A stretch of DNA of 64,000 nucleotides from Epiperipatus broadwayi (GCA_028023455.1 JAQFVV010000014.1:1617336-1681335), one strand, 5' to 3'. Positions 51,113-63,550 are shown, counted from the first letter of the stretch. Notes: a model not told the origin generated them from the letters alone. Numbers and translations are program-made.

Positions 51113-52563
51113 CATAAATGGATATGTTTATACTTCTGTTGAATTTGCAAATTGATTTATATATTTTCTCAATAAGTACAGATTTTAATTATTCCACACA
51201 AAATAAAACATGACTTTGCAGATAATAGGCTATCTCTCAAAGTCTATGCTAGATATAGACAGATCATTCTTTTTTTTTTCAGGCATTGCATATCTGGAAG
51301 ATGATGACCATACATTTAGTGGTTTTAGTAAATTTAATAAAGTTAAGTGCATACATTTGCTGCTCTGAGAATAAACAAATAAATACTTTTTCACTGTTAA
51401 CTAGTTATTCTGCTTATCTTGTAGCCAGGATTTACTATGGGGATTAGTTGACAAATGTTGCTGAAACTATTTAATTATCTGGCATTGTTATAATAATTGA
51501 AGTCTATGATGTGATAAGTAATTCCTGTCATTTACTTTGTTATATTCTGAAATGAACTATTTTTATTCATATTAAGACCTCCTTATATATCTCCTTAGAA
51601 CTCCTCATTTTCTATTTACCCAGATACGTTTTCTGGAGTTCAGAAGTAAATATGTCCATTTGCACATCTTAATCTCAAATTATAATTACCTATTGTCTTT
51701 ATAAACAACAAGTTGTTTGCAAATAATGTTTTGCAATATAAAAAAGCACATAATTTTAAATCTTTACACAAAGTGAAAATATTTGCGTGTAAATATGTTA
51801 CATTTTCTATTTTATGATTCATGTTGATGTTAAATGCATTTTTATAATAAAATTGACAATCTTTTTTTTTCTTTTAGTCATATCTGATTAACCAAACTCC
51901 TCATTATAAACAAGCCTTTGTATGTTTGTTAAACTGAACTCACCTCCTCGAAATCAGAAGACTGCAATAAAAATAGAATTTTTAGAAAAGTAGTTCTCAC
52001 AGTACATCCCATTACATTTAAACAAAGGTGCTTTTATAACTCTCTCTTTTTGGTAGAGATTAGAAAGTTCTGAATACAAAATAAATAAGCAATAAAAATT
52101 AGTATTATATTTTTCCTAAATAAATATATTTTTCTTAACACATAATTAGGTATTTATTTCTTTTGGTTCAGCTTTTACTTAATTATCAGACTGTATTAAT
52201 GTGATTATCTTTATTCAATGTTACCTTACTACTTTAAAACCCATCTATTTTTATGCTTATTTATATTAAAAATTATTATCAAAATTGTGACCTGATTCAT
52301 AGTTATATATATATATATATATATAATACCTAATTTTAGTGCAGGCATTACTTAATCTTGGAATGTAATAATGTATGGTTTTTCAAATACAATGCTGCTC
52401 TGTATGCTTACTTAGTATTAACTCTTTTTACATGCTGATTTAATGAAATCCATTCATTAGAGATCACATCCAATAACATTATTTCTAATAACTTTTCCTA
52501 CTGAAACATGCATTAGAGTTTCCAAGAAAATTATAGAATATCTTTTATAATGATAGTACTACT
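51113..52563. other. AT-rich non-coding DNA, no gene seen
   Basis: A short AT run lies at 52303-52326. Nothing else is recognised. Confidence 0.5.
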
Positions 52564-52574
52564 ACAACTTCATC

Positions 52575-53157
<583 letters not shown>

Positions 53158-53161
<4 letters not shown>

Positions 53162-53425
53162 AGTTGTGGAAAAATAAATAGAAAAGAGTGATTATAGAGA
53201 AAGTGAATTATTGGTTTTTATGCTAGGTTTGGGAAAAGATAAGGGGGATTTAGATATAAAGGTTATAGAGTTGACAAAAATTATGTTGTGGAAATGGGAT
53301 AGAGCAGATTATGGGTAAATTTAGAGTGGGGAATGTAAAAGAAAGTGGCTAACAGGTTTATCTGGGCTTAATTGCTGAGATATTCTTGACTTCGTTTAAG
53401 GAGAAGCCATAATACATCACATCAG
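53158..53425 (+). pseudogene. LINE relic, C-terminal tail of the second LINE family
   Basis: Closely matches the complement of about 19740-20000. Translation gives SDYRESELLVFMLGLGKDKG, then IKVIELTKIMLWKWDRADYG, followed by frameshifted sequence; the 19.7 kb copy has the same order. Only the last 260 bp of the element is present, starting at the right edge of the AAT array, and it ends near the start of the larger LINE. An alternative is that this is the 5' leader of the larger LINE; the minus-strand copy at 19.7-20.7 kb, where it follows a zf-RVT motif, argues for a 3' end. Confidence 0.6.
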
Positions 53426-53571
53426 ATCGTGCTCCTCAATTTATCAGAATATCATAAAATATACCGATTACAGGTAAGAATTTTATATCTCTAATAACTA
53501 TAAAATAGAAAACTAATAGATTGATTGAAAAAAAAAAGAGAAATACAAAAAGCTACTCAGATTGATTGCAT

Positions 53572-55122
53572 AATGGACTTAGATGTCCAACATCCAGCCA
53601 TGATGTCCGCCAGCTCAGACACGTTGAAAAGTTCTTATGCAGAAGCTGCAAAATCAACATCAACAGTTATAAAAAAAGTGAAAATAATCTGCGTTCTACA
53701 GCAGGAGATCTGATGAAACTAGATCTTACCCCAAAAACTACTGAAACCTACGTTAATGCAATAAAAGAGCCTTGGTCTAATGATAGCCTTAAAAATATAT
53801 CTGATGTGTTTAACCAGACTATCCCTAGGGACCTCTTCAATTCGTTTAAACGTTTTTTCACTGATCGCTCCGTTGTCATAGCAATTACAGATAGAAACTG
53901 TTCGCTTTATAGATTCCCTAAGGAGCTTCTATTCGAAGACATAAATAATAAAAAACTATGGAATTTAATAGTTCGTGTGGGAGATCATCCGAATCCGCGC
54001 TATTTGGCTATTGAATTTGTAAACGAAGAAAGCAAAGAATTGTTCCAACAAGAAATGAAAACTCTGGGGCAATACGCATTAGTTGTAGTCAATCCCAACA
54101 GAGAAAACTTTATTACTGGCTTAATTAAAAAAACTTACCTAGGTTACTCAGAAACTGATTTCATTAAACTTATGAAACCGTTCGGGAAGGTAATAGATTT
54201 TCAGCCTTTACAGATTAAAAATACACCCATCCCAATATTTAGTAACAATTATAGATTTAAAGTAAAATTGGGAGAGAACATTAATCCTGAAAATATTCCA
54301 ACACAAGTTGCAGATGAAGAAGCAACATTATTTCTTGTTATAAACGGTCTAAAACCGCAATGCTTTCATTGTAAAGAACGCGGTCATCTTATTAGCAACT
54401 GTCCGGCTTTATATTGTAATAATTGTAATATGAGCACATCCCCCTTACATCAATGCCCAAAAGAAGTTTTCCATAGTAATCAAGAAGTGATTGCAGATGA
54501 AGATGTGCCTTCCACTGACCATAATATTGAGGAAAAAATGATATTGACATTAGCAATAGTGGAAAGGTGATTCTACATACTACAGGGCTCAATAGCATTG
54601 AAGTTTCCTCCTCTCCTAATCCGGAAATCTCACCCCCTCTTAATAAAACATCCCTCAAAATAATGGAATCGCTCGCAGTGCTTCCGTCCCAACTCGTTCT
54701 AGAAACTTCTCAAATAACTAGAAAACCGGGTAGGCCAATAAAAAAAAATCTAATAATAAGCCAAAGAAACTCAAACCTCTAGAAGGTGAAAGTAGTGATA
54801 ATGATTCCCCTCCTCCAGTCTCTAGAAAAAAGCCAACATCACGCAAAGTTACAATACCTCTCTAATTGCCACATACTCATCAGAAAATAGTCCAATGGAA
54901 GAGGAAACTGATAGTATTGCAGACATAAATAAAGTTTCACTTGAAAACCCCTTCACAGACAGGAAAATGAGATCCAATGATATTTCTCTCAAATCTACAG
55001 ACAATAATTGAACAATGCATATTTATTGATCCATTAAAATATACTACAGCTTCCTTTATTAAAATATTTAACTTTATCTTAGAACAAAACTTTCCTATTC
55101 TAGGCTTAGATTCTAATATATA
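53572..55122 (+). pseudogene. LINE ORF1 (gag-like RNA-binding protein with zinc knuckles), frameshifted
   Basis: ORF1 proteins of LINEs coat the element's RNA and act as chaperones in the retrotransposition particle. The likely start is ATG at 53572 (MDLDVQHPAMMS), leading into SSYAEAAKST, a motif common near the N-terminus of gag-like ORF1 proteins. A frameshift near 53670-53700 moves to the frame that runs to 54570. That stretch includes an RRM-like middle region (IPRDLFNSFKRFF; TYLGYSETDFIKLMKPFGKV) and two zinc knuckles at about 54361-54461: CFHCKERGHLISNC (CCHC) and CNNCNMSTSPLHQC. Further shifts near 54535 and 54750 lead through a Ser/Pro/Lys-rich tail. A hydrophobic segment ending GLDSNI stops at 55122 and may be its true C-terminus. 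Start and junctions are inferred. Confidence 0.75.
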
Positions 55123-55142
55123 AGTGCACACACATACAAATA

Positions 55143-58100
55143 ATGGATATTAAAATAGGAGTTTTTAATGTTAGAGGGTTAAACTCCCCACAAAAAATTG
55201 ACCTCCTCACTAAATGGTACGACATTGTTAAACCGCAGATCATGGGCATTATCGAAACAAAAATCTACAGTGGCTCACTAATCAACCCTACAGATACGCT
55301 AAATTCCAAGGGCTATACAGCCTTCTCAAACACATCTGACACTCCATCAGTGGGTACAGGCATTATCATTGATAAAGCCTGCCCATTTAGTTCTTTCAAA
55401 ATTCTACATATTGATGCGCACTTGCTAATAATCACATTTACTCATAAAGCCATCACCTTAAATGTAGCAATTGTTTATATCCCCCCAGGTCCCACTATTA
55501 TAAACAGAATTATACAAACACTTAACTCCAGGTTCACAAATGCTATGTATCCGACGATTATTTTGGGAGATTTCAACATGACATATCAGACCTTCACTGG
55601 CAAATGGTTACATCAGCTGTCTTTTCCGATGATGAGTGGAAGAGGCTTTCTGCCAGAGAAGGCCGTGTCATTTAACAATGGTAGACATTCATCACTTATA
55701 GATCTGGTTTTCTATTCACCATCTTTACATAATATGATATGCATTCAATTAAAGAATTCCCCCCTCTCTGATCATGCAGCTGTTTTAGTGTCACTGGAAA
55801 TTAATTTCGATAATAGAACAACAATTAGTACAGGAAGAACCATCAGAGTTCTACTACCATCACGCACACCAGAATATCTTTTTTCAGAAGTATACATATA
55901 CCTTCACAAGTTGAAGAATATTACAATGGATCCAGTTCAAGCATGGTGTGCCTTTACTAATCTGCTTTCATTTAACATTGATCATCTTACCAGGACAACA
56001 ACACCCCCAACAAAACTACTAAAGCTTATGGATGATACCTATAAAAAATTATTGGCACTTCTCAATCAAATCTCGATCGTCCCTGTCTGATAGCTTTAAA
56101 GAAAATATATCAAGAGTTAACAAACCAGCTTAAAGAATATATCTCCATTAAAAAAGGTTATATTTAAATAAGCCACACATGTATACCAGAAACTTCATTA
56201 GATGGGTACTAGGCCACCCCTCCCAGGTGCGAGTCCCAACAGCTATTAAAGTTCAAACTGAAATTGTCTACGGAGATTTTATGTTGGAGCGGCTTTACAT
56301 ATTGTATAGAGAAAAATTCCAGAGGGTCTCCTCACCAAGTCTAATGGCCTTTTCACAAGATAGATCAGAAAATGAATTTAAAATTTCTCTAAAAGATTTC
56401 ATTCAAAAAATAGAAGCGATGCCAGATTCATGTCATCCTGGCATAGATGGAATTCCCAAGTTTGTATACAAACATATTGATAAAATCGCAGCACAATATA
56501 TGCTTAACCTAGTCTCCTACCTCACTAAAGACATCTATAAAATACAGGGCTTAAATCAAATCATGCTTGTGCCATTCATGAAAAAGAAACAATTAATCTC
56601 AAACACCACTAACCTACGTCCAATTTCAATGTGCTCCCTTGGCATAAAGATAATAGAATCAGTGATAAAAGATAAAATAGAGCCATTCATTTTGCCAAAC
56701 CTATCAAAAATGCAATTTGCCAAAAAAGAATCCTCAACAGGGCAGGCAGCCTTTCTATTCAAGTCAACTATAGAAACTGTTAGAGATAATAAAAAATACA
56801 TTCAAATTGTTATTCAACTAGATATTGAAGCTGCTATTGACATGATTTCCATCAGTACTCTTCTTAAAACTCTGCAAAAATACTCAGTCCCCAATGCCTA
56901 TCTAAACTTGCTTGCTAACTTACTTCTAAACCGTGAGATTTACGTTTCCCTAAATGGGAAAACTTCACCACCAATAGTGCCGCATCAGTCCATTCCTCAG
57001 GGCTCACCTCTCAGTGCCTTATTGTTCACTGCCTATATCAACCCTCTTATAAAAATAATAGAAAATGAATTTTCAGGAGTCTACATGCCTACCCTCAAGG
57101 ACAACATCTCATGCATCGTCATATATGGATGATATAGCAGTATTTCTATCATCCCAAAAGCAAATTCCCAAACTACTTAAGATACTTAACAATTTTACAA
57201 AAGAATTTAAGCTAACATTTAATATGGAGAAATCGTGTGCATGGCAGATCTTCACCGGTAATTGCATTAATAAAGTTTTCAAAGGTAGACCAAGCGCATT
57301 TCTTGGGTTCAACTTTTATTTATGTCATTCACCTATGAGATCGCTCATACAGAAAGATTTAATAGAGAAAGTGGAAAAGACTGTCAATTCACTCTCCAAA
57401 GCCTACCTCTCTATATATACAAAAATGGCTTTGCTTAACATGCTAGTGATTACAAAAATCTCATATTTTACTCCAACAATCATTTATACCAAGGCATTTA
57501 CAAATAAGATAGACTCCCTATGTAGGAAATTATTCTGGGGAAAAAAGATTATCTCTATATCAGTAAAACGTCTAAGAAAACCCCTTTCACAAAATGGCCT
57601 TGGCCTTCACTCAATACATGTCTTCAGGATACAAAAAAACATTGAACATAATATCTACATGTGCACAAAAATTTCCATATTTAGAAATTTCTGCCAAGAT
57701 TACCCCTACAGATAGACCACCTCCTCTCCAGGGATATCTGAACACACTACTTACACCATTATTAACAATCCACACTCTTAACTTTAAACCACCACAAGCC
57801 AAATATAAATATTGGGAAGTTTATCAACTTCTACATCCAAGTCAAGATGATGTACAAACTCCACTTCATATTAATAATAAACAATTATGTCGCAAATTTA
57901 AACTATGGTCACTTGAACCAAAATATTTTGACTTTCTCCTAAAGATAAATCTGGACTCGCTACCTATGCAACACTTTTTGAAATATCAAAGAAACTATAA
58001 AGATATAGATGATATATGTAATCTTTGCCATAGGGACTCGGAGACACAAAACCACCTTTTTTTCTCATGCCCAAGTCTAGAAAACATTCGTGAAATTATT

Positions 58101-58361
58101 AGCACTTCACTCAAGGATAAAAAAATCAATATGAAAACCCTTTTTGACTCTTTTAAAAGGGGTATCTTTGCTGAAATAAGAATCTGCACTTTTTTACTCT
58201 ATGCCTTATGGTGTACAAGGTGTAATTTCATATACAATTATAACCCCAGAAGACATCCAAACACGTTCAGAAATAAGCTACAAACCATACGTGAAAGAGA
58301 CATGAAGATTACTGATCAATCTAAGTACATTGACACCTGGAATATACAAGAACTTATATAA
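55143..58361 (+). pseudogene. LINE ORF2 (APE endonuclease, reverse transcriptase, zf-RVT-like domain), frameshifted
   Basis: In active LINEs this protein nicks the target and copies the element RNA at the nick (target-primed reverse transcription). Segment 1 (55143-56090, 315 codons) is a complete APE-type domain: N9 in FNVRG, E38 in IIETK, D143 and N145 in LGDFNM, D187 in SLIDLVF, and S209-D210-H211. Segment 2 (56179-57132) holds RT motifs: HPGIDGIPKF, LRPISMC, LDIEAAID (motif A, with Ile replacing the usual Phe) and IPQGSPLSALLF (motif B). Segment 3 (57065-57715) holds YMDD (57122-57133; YADD or FADD is more usual) and LFWGKK...GLGL. Segment 4 (57594-58361) holds a zf-RVT-like CNLC...HLFFSC motif (58017-58070). 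Frame changes fall near 56090-56180, 57095-57118 and 57640-57710. No RNase H domain is seen. Confidence 0.85.
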
Positions 58362-58655
58362 AAGCACTAACAAAAAAACTATATCTAACATGGATCCTTG
58401 TGCCAGTTCTGAAGTCTACTGACACACATTAGACACATTCCTGCTTTAATTTAATTGAAGTACATCTAATTGTATATAATCGTATGATTGAGTGATCATC
58501 ATTGACTTTGTTAAACTGTTTTTTTTCTAAATACTTCTAGTTTGATAACACATACAATCACTGATCAAATCATTGTACATATGTAGTTTTGTGAAACCAA
58601 TTTATATATAAGAACTATGTTGTCAAATGTAACTTGTATAACCTTTTAGAATACT

Positions 58656-58661
58656 AATAAA
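58656..58661 (+). promoter_or_regulatory. AATAAA polyadenylation-type hexamer of the LINE
   Basis: AATAAA lies about 10 bases before the AAT tail, in the position expected for a LINE 3' end. AATAAA is frequent in such AT-rich DNA, so function is inferred from position. Confidence 0.4.
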
Positions 58662-58671
58662 GTTTATCCTT

Positions 58672-58703
<32 letters not shown>

Positions 58704-58740
58704 TATTATTATTATAATAATAATAATTATAATAATAATA

Positions 58741-58788
<48 letters not shown>

Positions 58789-58790
58789 AT
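58672..58790. repeat. AAT array switching to ATT array (LINE tail)
   Basis: AAT units (58672-58702) give way to mixed ATT/AAT and then ATT units (about 58740-58787). The first part is the tail of the LINE; the change of strand phase makes the tract self-complementary. Confidence 0.9.
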
Positions 58791-59187
58791 ATCTCAATCT
58801 AGTATTGAGAAGTAGTCATTAATAATATGGAAAAAATATAACAAAACCATATACAATCATTTTCTTTTGATTGGTAAGTCTACTTACTATTAATGTCCAG
58901 AATTAAAAAAAACACACACATTACACATCAGTAAATTCTATGTACATCTTCTTTCACTCAATAATGTAGTCTTCAAAAAAAATGACAAAATTCTATTAAA
59001 TCTCTTGAAAATGAGTTTCACTAATAAAAATTTTAAATGTTGACATTCTTTTTCTACAAGGGTTGTCTTATCCCCTGATTTTAAAGAGCCTCGATCAAGA
59101 GAAATTTGGATAGTCACTGCTACTATAATATTTTTGAAAAACAAAAACAAAATACTATTACATTAATACTCACTTTCCTTTGCTATC

Positions 59188-59330
59188 ATTATTATAATGA
59201 TGATGTTTCAAACGGTACTTTATTTCTAACTAAGTTATTACAGTGATTTTCATGTGTATACATATGCTTACATTGATCAACATTGGAATTATATGTAAAG
59301 GTTTAATTTGGATAATTACATTTATCGGGG
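59188..59330. repeat. dispersed repeat family R2, copy 1
   Basis: ATGATGATGTTTCAAA-GGTACTTTATTT at the left, followed by CATGTGTATACATATG and later GGTTTAATTTGGATAATTACAT. The same order is found at 61965-62160. Both copies follow an AAT/ATT or TTATTAT stretch. It may be the complement of a LINE 3' end. A poly(G) run of 8 ends the copy (59327-59334). Confidence 0.5.
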
Positions 59331-59399
59331 GGGGTACACTTATGAATATGGTGACATAATATATCACTTAGCAGGTATCTTGGTGTTGAAAAAAGATTC

Positions 59400-59706
59400 A
59401 TTAAATTAATAAAGGAAAGATGTCTAAATCGTAAAGCAGTATTGAAAGAAAGAAGAATGTTAAAAATATGATATTGTTGAAAAAGTTAATTGATGGTAAT
59501 ATTGATGTCAGTCATTGCATATCGAAAATAGAATTTAAAGTACTTAGTCGCTTGTTAAAAGAAATGAATACTTTCAGTATTACTATATATAAAAATCTGT
59601 TCTTAAGTAAATCAATTATTAATAGATTGCAATGGGTATGTAATCTGAATTTTAATAACATTGATATTGTTGTGATCAGTTTATTATTAATGTTAGGAAA
59701 GAACTA
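59400..59706 (+). pseudogene. LINE ORF2 C-terminal fragment, third LINE type
   Basis: The 79-codon frame starting at 59468 reads SKIEFKVLSRLLKEMNTFSI then NLFLSKSIINRLQWVCN. This follows a pattern seen at the very C-terminus of Jockey/CR1-type LINE proteins: a LL-x-I-x-F-x-VPSRxxR segment, then F-x-I-x-(x)-R-T-N, then NSPxxRMxxxxN. The comparison is from memory. The fragment lacks the RT core and ends just before an (AT)n array. Confidence 0.5.
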
Positions 59707-59719
59707 AGCTTATAATTTA

Positions 59720-59733
59720 AAATATATATATAT

Positions 59734-59821
<88 letters not shown>
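59720..59821. repeat. (AT)n microsatellite, about 100 bp
   Basis: Alternating AT with one phase break (TATATAATATAT near 59743). It follows the LINE C-terminal fragment and may have grown from its tail. Confidence 0.95.
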
Positions 59822-59822
<1 letters not shown>

Positions 59823-59826
<4 letters not shown>

Positions 59827-59944
59827 CCATATTTAAATACGTGTACTTCATGAGTGTTTTCGTATTTGTAATATTTTAAAAGCTGGACCATATTTAAATA
59901 CGTGTACTTCATGAGTGTTTTCGTATTTGTAATATTTTAAAAGC
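59823..59944. repeat. perfect 61-bp tandem duplication
   Basis: TGGACCATATTTAAATACGT starts at 59823 and again at 59884. The two 61-bp copies are identical by eye, so the duplication is young. Confidence 0.95.
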
Positions 59945-60061
59945 TAAAAAAAAAGTGAAATTTAAAAATCATTCAAAAGATGCAATTTAGTTTTTTTGTA
60001 GTTAGTAGAATTTGTTTTTTTTTTAATAGGTGCAATGAAAGTTATTTGTGTTGATATTATC

Positions 60062-60466
60062 AAACAGGCAAAACTCTCCATATAGTAGTGCCACCCTGTG
60101 CCACCCATAGTAATCAGTGGATGCCAGAAGGCTTATGCATAAAATCCCCATCTGGTGCCTACTCATCCAATATCCCCAGTCTAGTTTCTGGCTTGTCACC
60201 TTTGTCAGTGAGGAACCTTGAATCTGAGGGCACTGAACTTAGATCTTAGGATTTAATGCAATCATCCAGAAGCCACCTTTTATCTCTACTTAACTAGAAA
60301 ACTAGTCTGGGAATATTGGATGAGTAGGCATTAGATGGGGATTTTATGCATATGCCTTCTGACATCCACTGATTACTCTAGTTGGCACAGGATGGCACTA
60401 CTGTATGGAGAGTTTTGCGTGTTTAATAATAGTTATGTGCTAGCACAAGAGATAGTGATTACATGA
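60062..60466. mobile_element. hammerhead-type inverted element, complete copy with 13-bp target duplication
   Basis: Arms 60062-60186 and 60299-60424 are inverted copies; the ends read AAACAGGCAAAACTCTCCAT and its complement. A 42-bp unpaired tail follows. The whole is flanked by perfect direct repeats TGTTGATATTATC (60049-60061 and 60467-60479). A 13-bp target duplication fits retrotransposition better than cut-and-paste. It belongs to the same family as 16566-17465 (shared GTGCCTACTCATCCAATATC and GTCAGTGAGG-type blocks). There is no protein. Confidence 0.8.
60174..60213 (-). ncRNA. hammerhead-like core, mutated copy
   Basis: Read on the minus strand: CCTCA, then CTGACAA in place of CTGATGA, a changed stem II, GAAA, CTAG, then AC in place of TC at the expected cleavage site, then TGGGG. 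Two core positions differ, so it should be inactive. The outer stem I pairing is kept. Confidence 0.4.
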
Positions 60467-60699
60467 TGTTGATATTATCTATTTAGTTTAATTAAAGTTA
60501 AAATTGAAAAGAATGTAAGTGCATACAGATTGTTTATTCAGATAAATAAAAAAAGAAATTATAAATGCAAAAGATTAAAATCAGAGAAGATCCTTCTAAT
60601 GCTAATTAAAGGTGGCAGAAATAATGTATAAAAAAAATAAACCTTGTACCTTAAAAATAAGAAAGAATGAATAAGATTATTATCTTGTATTCTGCTGGA

Positions 60700-61700
60700 A
60701 AAAAAAAGATATGTGCAGAGATCTAAAAACTGATCGTGAGTATAAAAGGATGAAAGTAACAGCAATTAAAGTCTTGTGTCTTGTTCGTTCAGCTGACTGC
60801 CTCTGTGGTGCCCTGAGTAGTGAAATGCATCTGCCCAGGACTACAACTCATCTGCTGAATGAAGTCTTCATATGGGAGTGGAAATGGAATGTTTGTGGAC
60901 ATTTTTTGCCATAGAGATTATTCCAAAAAGCTTTTGAATCTAGCCTTAGGATAGACCAGGAACATAAAGAATGTCAACAGTGATTAAAATCAATGGCCAT
61001 AAGCTCATTCTTCAACTCAAGAAATACAAGTATGCTACCTTAATCTATACTTACCAGTAAGTTTATTCATACCCTGATTTGTGACTAAATTATTTGTTTG
61101 CAAATGAACTTTAGCTATGAAGCTTCAAATACCAATAGAGACATTCACTGTTTATTATTCAAAGAGACATTTATTTTATCCATGGATTAATTTATAAAAG
61201 AAGTGAAATATCAACCATTTAATTATTTAATATTATTATCTGGATGAGCATTTGTATGTTCTTTCCAATTTATTAGTAATTCATAATTTATCATTTAAAT
61301 ATTTTAATTTGTTGTAATAAAATATTTATCTTTAATATCAATTTTTCATTGTGCATTATTAATTTTAGTTTATTAAATTTTACTATTACAAAAGATTATT
61401 TTAAGCCTGGGGAAAATTTCATATAAAATATTTAAATGACAAGAAAACTAGATCACAAGCTTATTTTTAGCTTTTAGTTATAAATTGACAATGCAATGTG
61501 ATGGATCAGTGAGTCTACTTATTCTGCTGGCAGTGGAAATCACAAAAATAATACATGAATTAATCAGGAAAGATAGCTATGTTCTTGAAATATCTGAACT
61601 CATATATGAACAGAATATTTATCTTTCTCATACTTTCATTAACTTGCACTTTCTAGTGCATAAAAGAAGGCCTAAATCCAACCGTGAACATTAACATCCA
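60700..61700 (-). repeat. dispersed repeat family R1, copy C (inverted)
   Basis: The complement matches copy B across its middle and left parts: GTTGGATTTAGGCC and AGAAAGTGCAAGTTAAT at the right (61630-61685 on the + strand), ATAAAATATTTATCTTTAA near 61318-61340, and CCAAAAAGCTTTTGAATCTA near 60924. The open frames at 60711-60914 and 61485-61694 are part of the repeat and have no recognised domain. The part of B beyond 34.2 kb is not found here. Confidence 0.7.
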
Positions 61701-61934
61701 CTCATGAATGTTACAATATAATCTTCTGTATTTAAAGAAAAGGGTGGACCATCCTTTTCTTGTAAAATTCTCTGTCTTGTCTTTACAGTTTGATCATTAT
61801 TCAGACAGCCATCATAACATCTGATTGGCTGTCAGATAAGTATTACAATAAATGTGAAAGGTTTGCAGCCTTTCAATTTAATCTTCTGTTTTGTTTTTCA
61901 AGCATAAATGTTGAAATACTCATAATAAATAGAT

Positions 61935-61995
61935 ATTGAATAATAATAATAATTATTATTATTATTTTATGATGATGGTGATGATGATGATGTTT
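61935..61995. repeat. AAT/ATT inverted microsatellite and GAT repeats
   Basis: AATAATAATAAT switches to ATTATTATTATT (about 61940-61966), then GATGATGGTGATGATGATGA. It leads directly into R2 copy 2. Confidence 0.85.
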
Positions 61996-62160
61996 CAAAA
62001 AGGAATTTTATTCAGATTAAAAAAATGTTACAATGGCTTACTTTTGTATTCATATGTGTGCATTAGTCTCTCCAAACAGGTTTGAATATATATGATTACA
62101 TAGCAGTGAGGTTTTACACATTTAAATGGGGCAAGGGATTTAATTGCTTGGATAGGTTTG
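61975..62160. repeat. dispersed repeat family R2, copy 2
   Basis: ATGATGATGTTTCAAAAAGG, ATTTTATT, CATATGTGTGCATTAG and GGGATTTAATTGCTTGG occur in the same order as in 59188-59330. Diverged, non-coding. Confidence 0.5.
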
Positions 62161-62167
62161 TATTAAT

Positions 62168-62241
62168 AGATTCACATGTGTCTAGCTATTATTTATCACA
62201 ATATAGATTCACATGTGTCTAGCTATTATTTATCACAATAT
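62168..62241. repeat. perfect 37-bp tandem duplication
   Basis: AGATTCACATGTGTCTAGCT starts at 62168 and at 62205; copies are identical by eye. A looser duplication of TTAAGATTTAAAGATT-type sequence follows at about 62285-62337. Confidence 0.9.
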
Positions 62242-62344
62242 AGGTTCAATTTCAGTTATATCATAAGATTATATTCATTTTATATTTAAGATTTAAAGAT
62301 TAGGTTATATTGATTTTATAATCAAGATTTAAAGATTGCCCATG

Positions 62345-63405
62345 TATACATTACATTATTTATTATAAATGTGTAATGATAAAGTTCATTACTATCTTGG
62401 TACTGTTTTCATGTCTGCTGGTAAATGTTTATGATGGTAACATTGTGTGGATACATAATCTGGTTTTTTTGTCATCATTGATTGCCTGCATAGTGGGCAT
62501 TCCTTTGCAGTTCTTTCTGATTCTGTTGGTGTTCATTTCTGGAGATTGCATGCATGTTCACTTGGAAAAATGCATTAAAACTATATCTGAGTATATGTTT
62601 CCATTGCCTATATAATTTTCCATAGTCGGGTAGATTAATGGGTTTGGTTGTGGTAACCTCAGCTTGATTAGGTGTTGGCTAGTGATCCAGTAAATTGCAC
62701 ACAGAGTGGTATCACAACCATAGGTTTTGATGGAATCTGAAGTCTGTGGCAGTGTGTAAAATGCATTGATGCTACCCACCTAGTCACATGATTCATTGGC
62801 CACCACTTGCATTGGTTTTGTCATTAAGAAAACATGTATTTTTTTACATAAATCACTATTTAATTTATAAATGTCAGGAAAAATTATTTGTATTTGCTCA
62901 GTTAAAGACATATCTATTTGCTCAATCATGTTTATTCTTTGTATATATTTGATTTTTACCTCAAAGTATGTTGCTTTTTGGTTCAAACATGGAGACTTGT
63001 GAAATTACCAAGATTTGATATTATTAATATGTTCTTTGTTTTTATATTTGATAAATTTTAATTTTTTTAAAAATATTTCTCTAATGAATTAAATTTTGTA
63101 AGCAATTTTTATCTTGAAGTATGATGTTCATGGTGGACACTTTTTTAGGTTCAAATCTGGAAAATTTTTTCTTGATTATGTGATTATGTCTCAGTCATTT
63201 TGACTCATTGAAACACATTTGAAAGAGTCAATTTTTGATGAAGATTTTTGTGGATTTAAAATTGTCACAGAAAAGATGCTTAGTTTAGTTAATTATTGTT
63301 ATTTACTTAGGTATATTTTAAATTTACCTGAAAAAGTGACATATTTTAAGTAGTTCTTTTGGAGTTTAAATTTTCTTGTCAACTAGGATTGTAAAGGTTT
63401 GCTGT
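62345..63405. other. AT-rich non-coding DNA, no gene seen
   Basis: Open frames at 62376-62615 (plus; a hydrophobic peptide), 62558-62779 and 62780-62986 (minus) show no family motif. The plus frame looks like a membrane segment only because T-rich DNA encodes Phe, Leu, Ile and Val. Confidence 0.45.
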
Positions 63406-63407
63406 GG

Positions 63408-63550
<143 letters not shown>

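Larger units (their letters stand above)
53430..58672 (+). mobile_element. near full-length non-LTR retrotransposon (LINE), inactivated
   Basis: About 5.2 kb with a short leader, ORF1 (53572-55122), a 20-bp gap, ORF2 (55143-58361), a 3' UTR of about 310 bp with AATAAA at 58656-58661, and an AAT-type tail. The APE endonuclease plus reverse transcriptase plus zf-RVT-like order fits L1/Tx1-like or related clades, while an AAT/TAA tail recalls the I clade; I cannot place it with certainty. ORF1 has at least three apparent frameshifts and ORF2 at least three, so it is not autonomous. The exact 5' end is unclear because it abuts another LINE fragment, and no target duplication could be read because both sides lie near AAT arrays. 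Confidence 0.85.

Noticed and set aside
60711-61694. Two open frames with mixed composition as host exons
   Set aside because: Both lie inside repeat R1 copy C, and the matching parts of copy B do not keep the same reading.
62376-62615. 79-codon hydrophobic frame resembling a membrane protein
   Set aside because: T-rich DNA gives Phe, Leu, Ile and Val by composition; no family pattern is seen.
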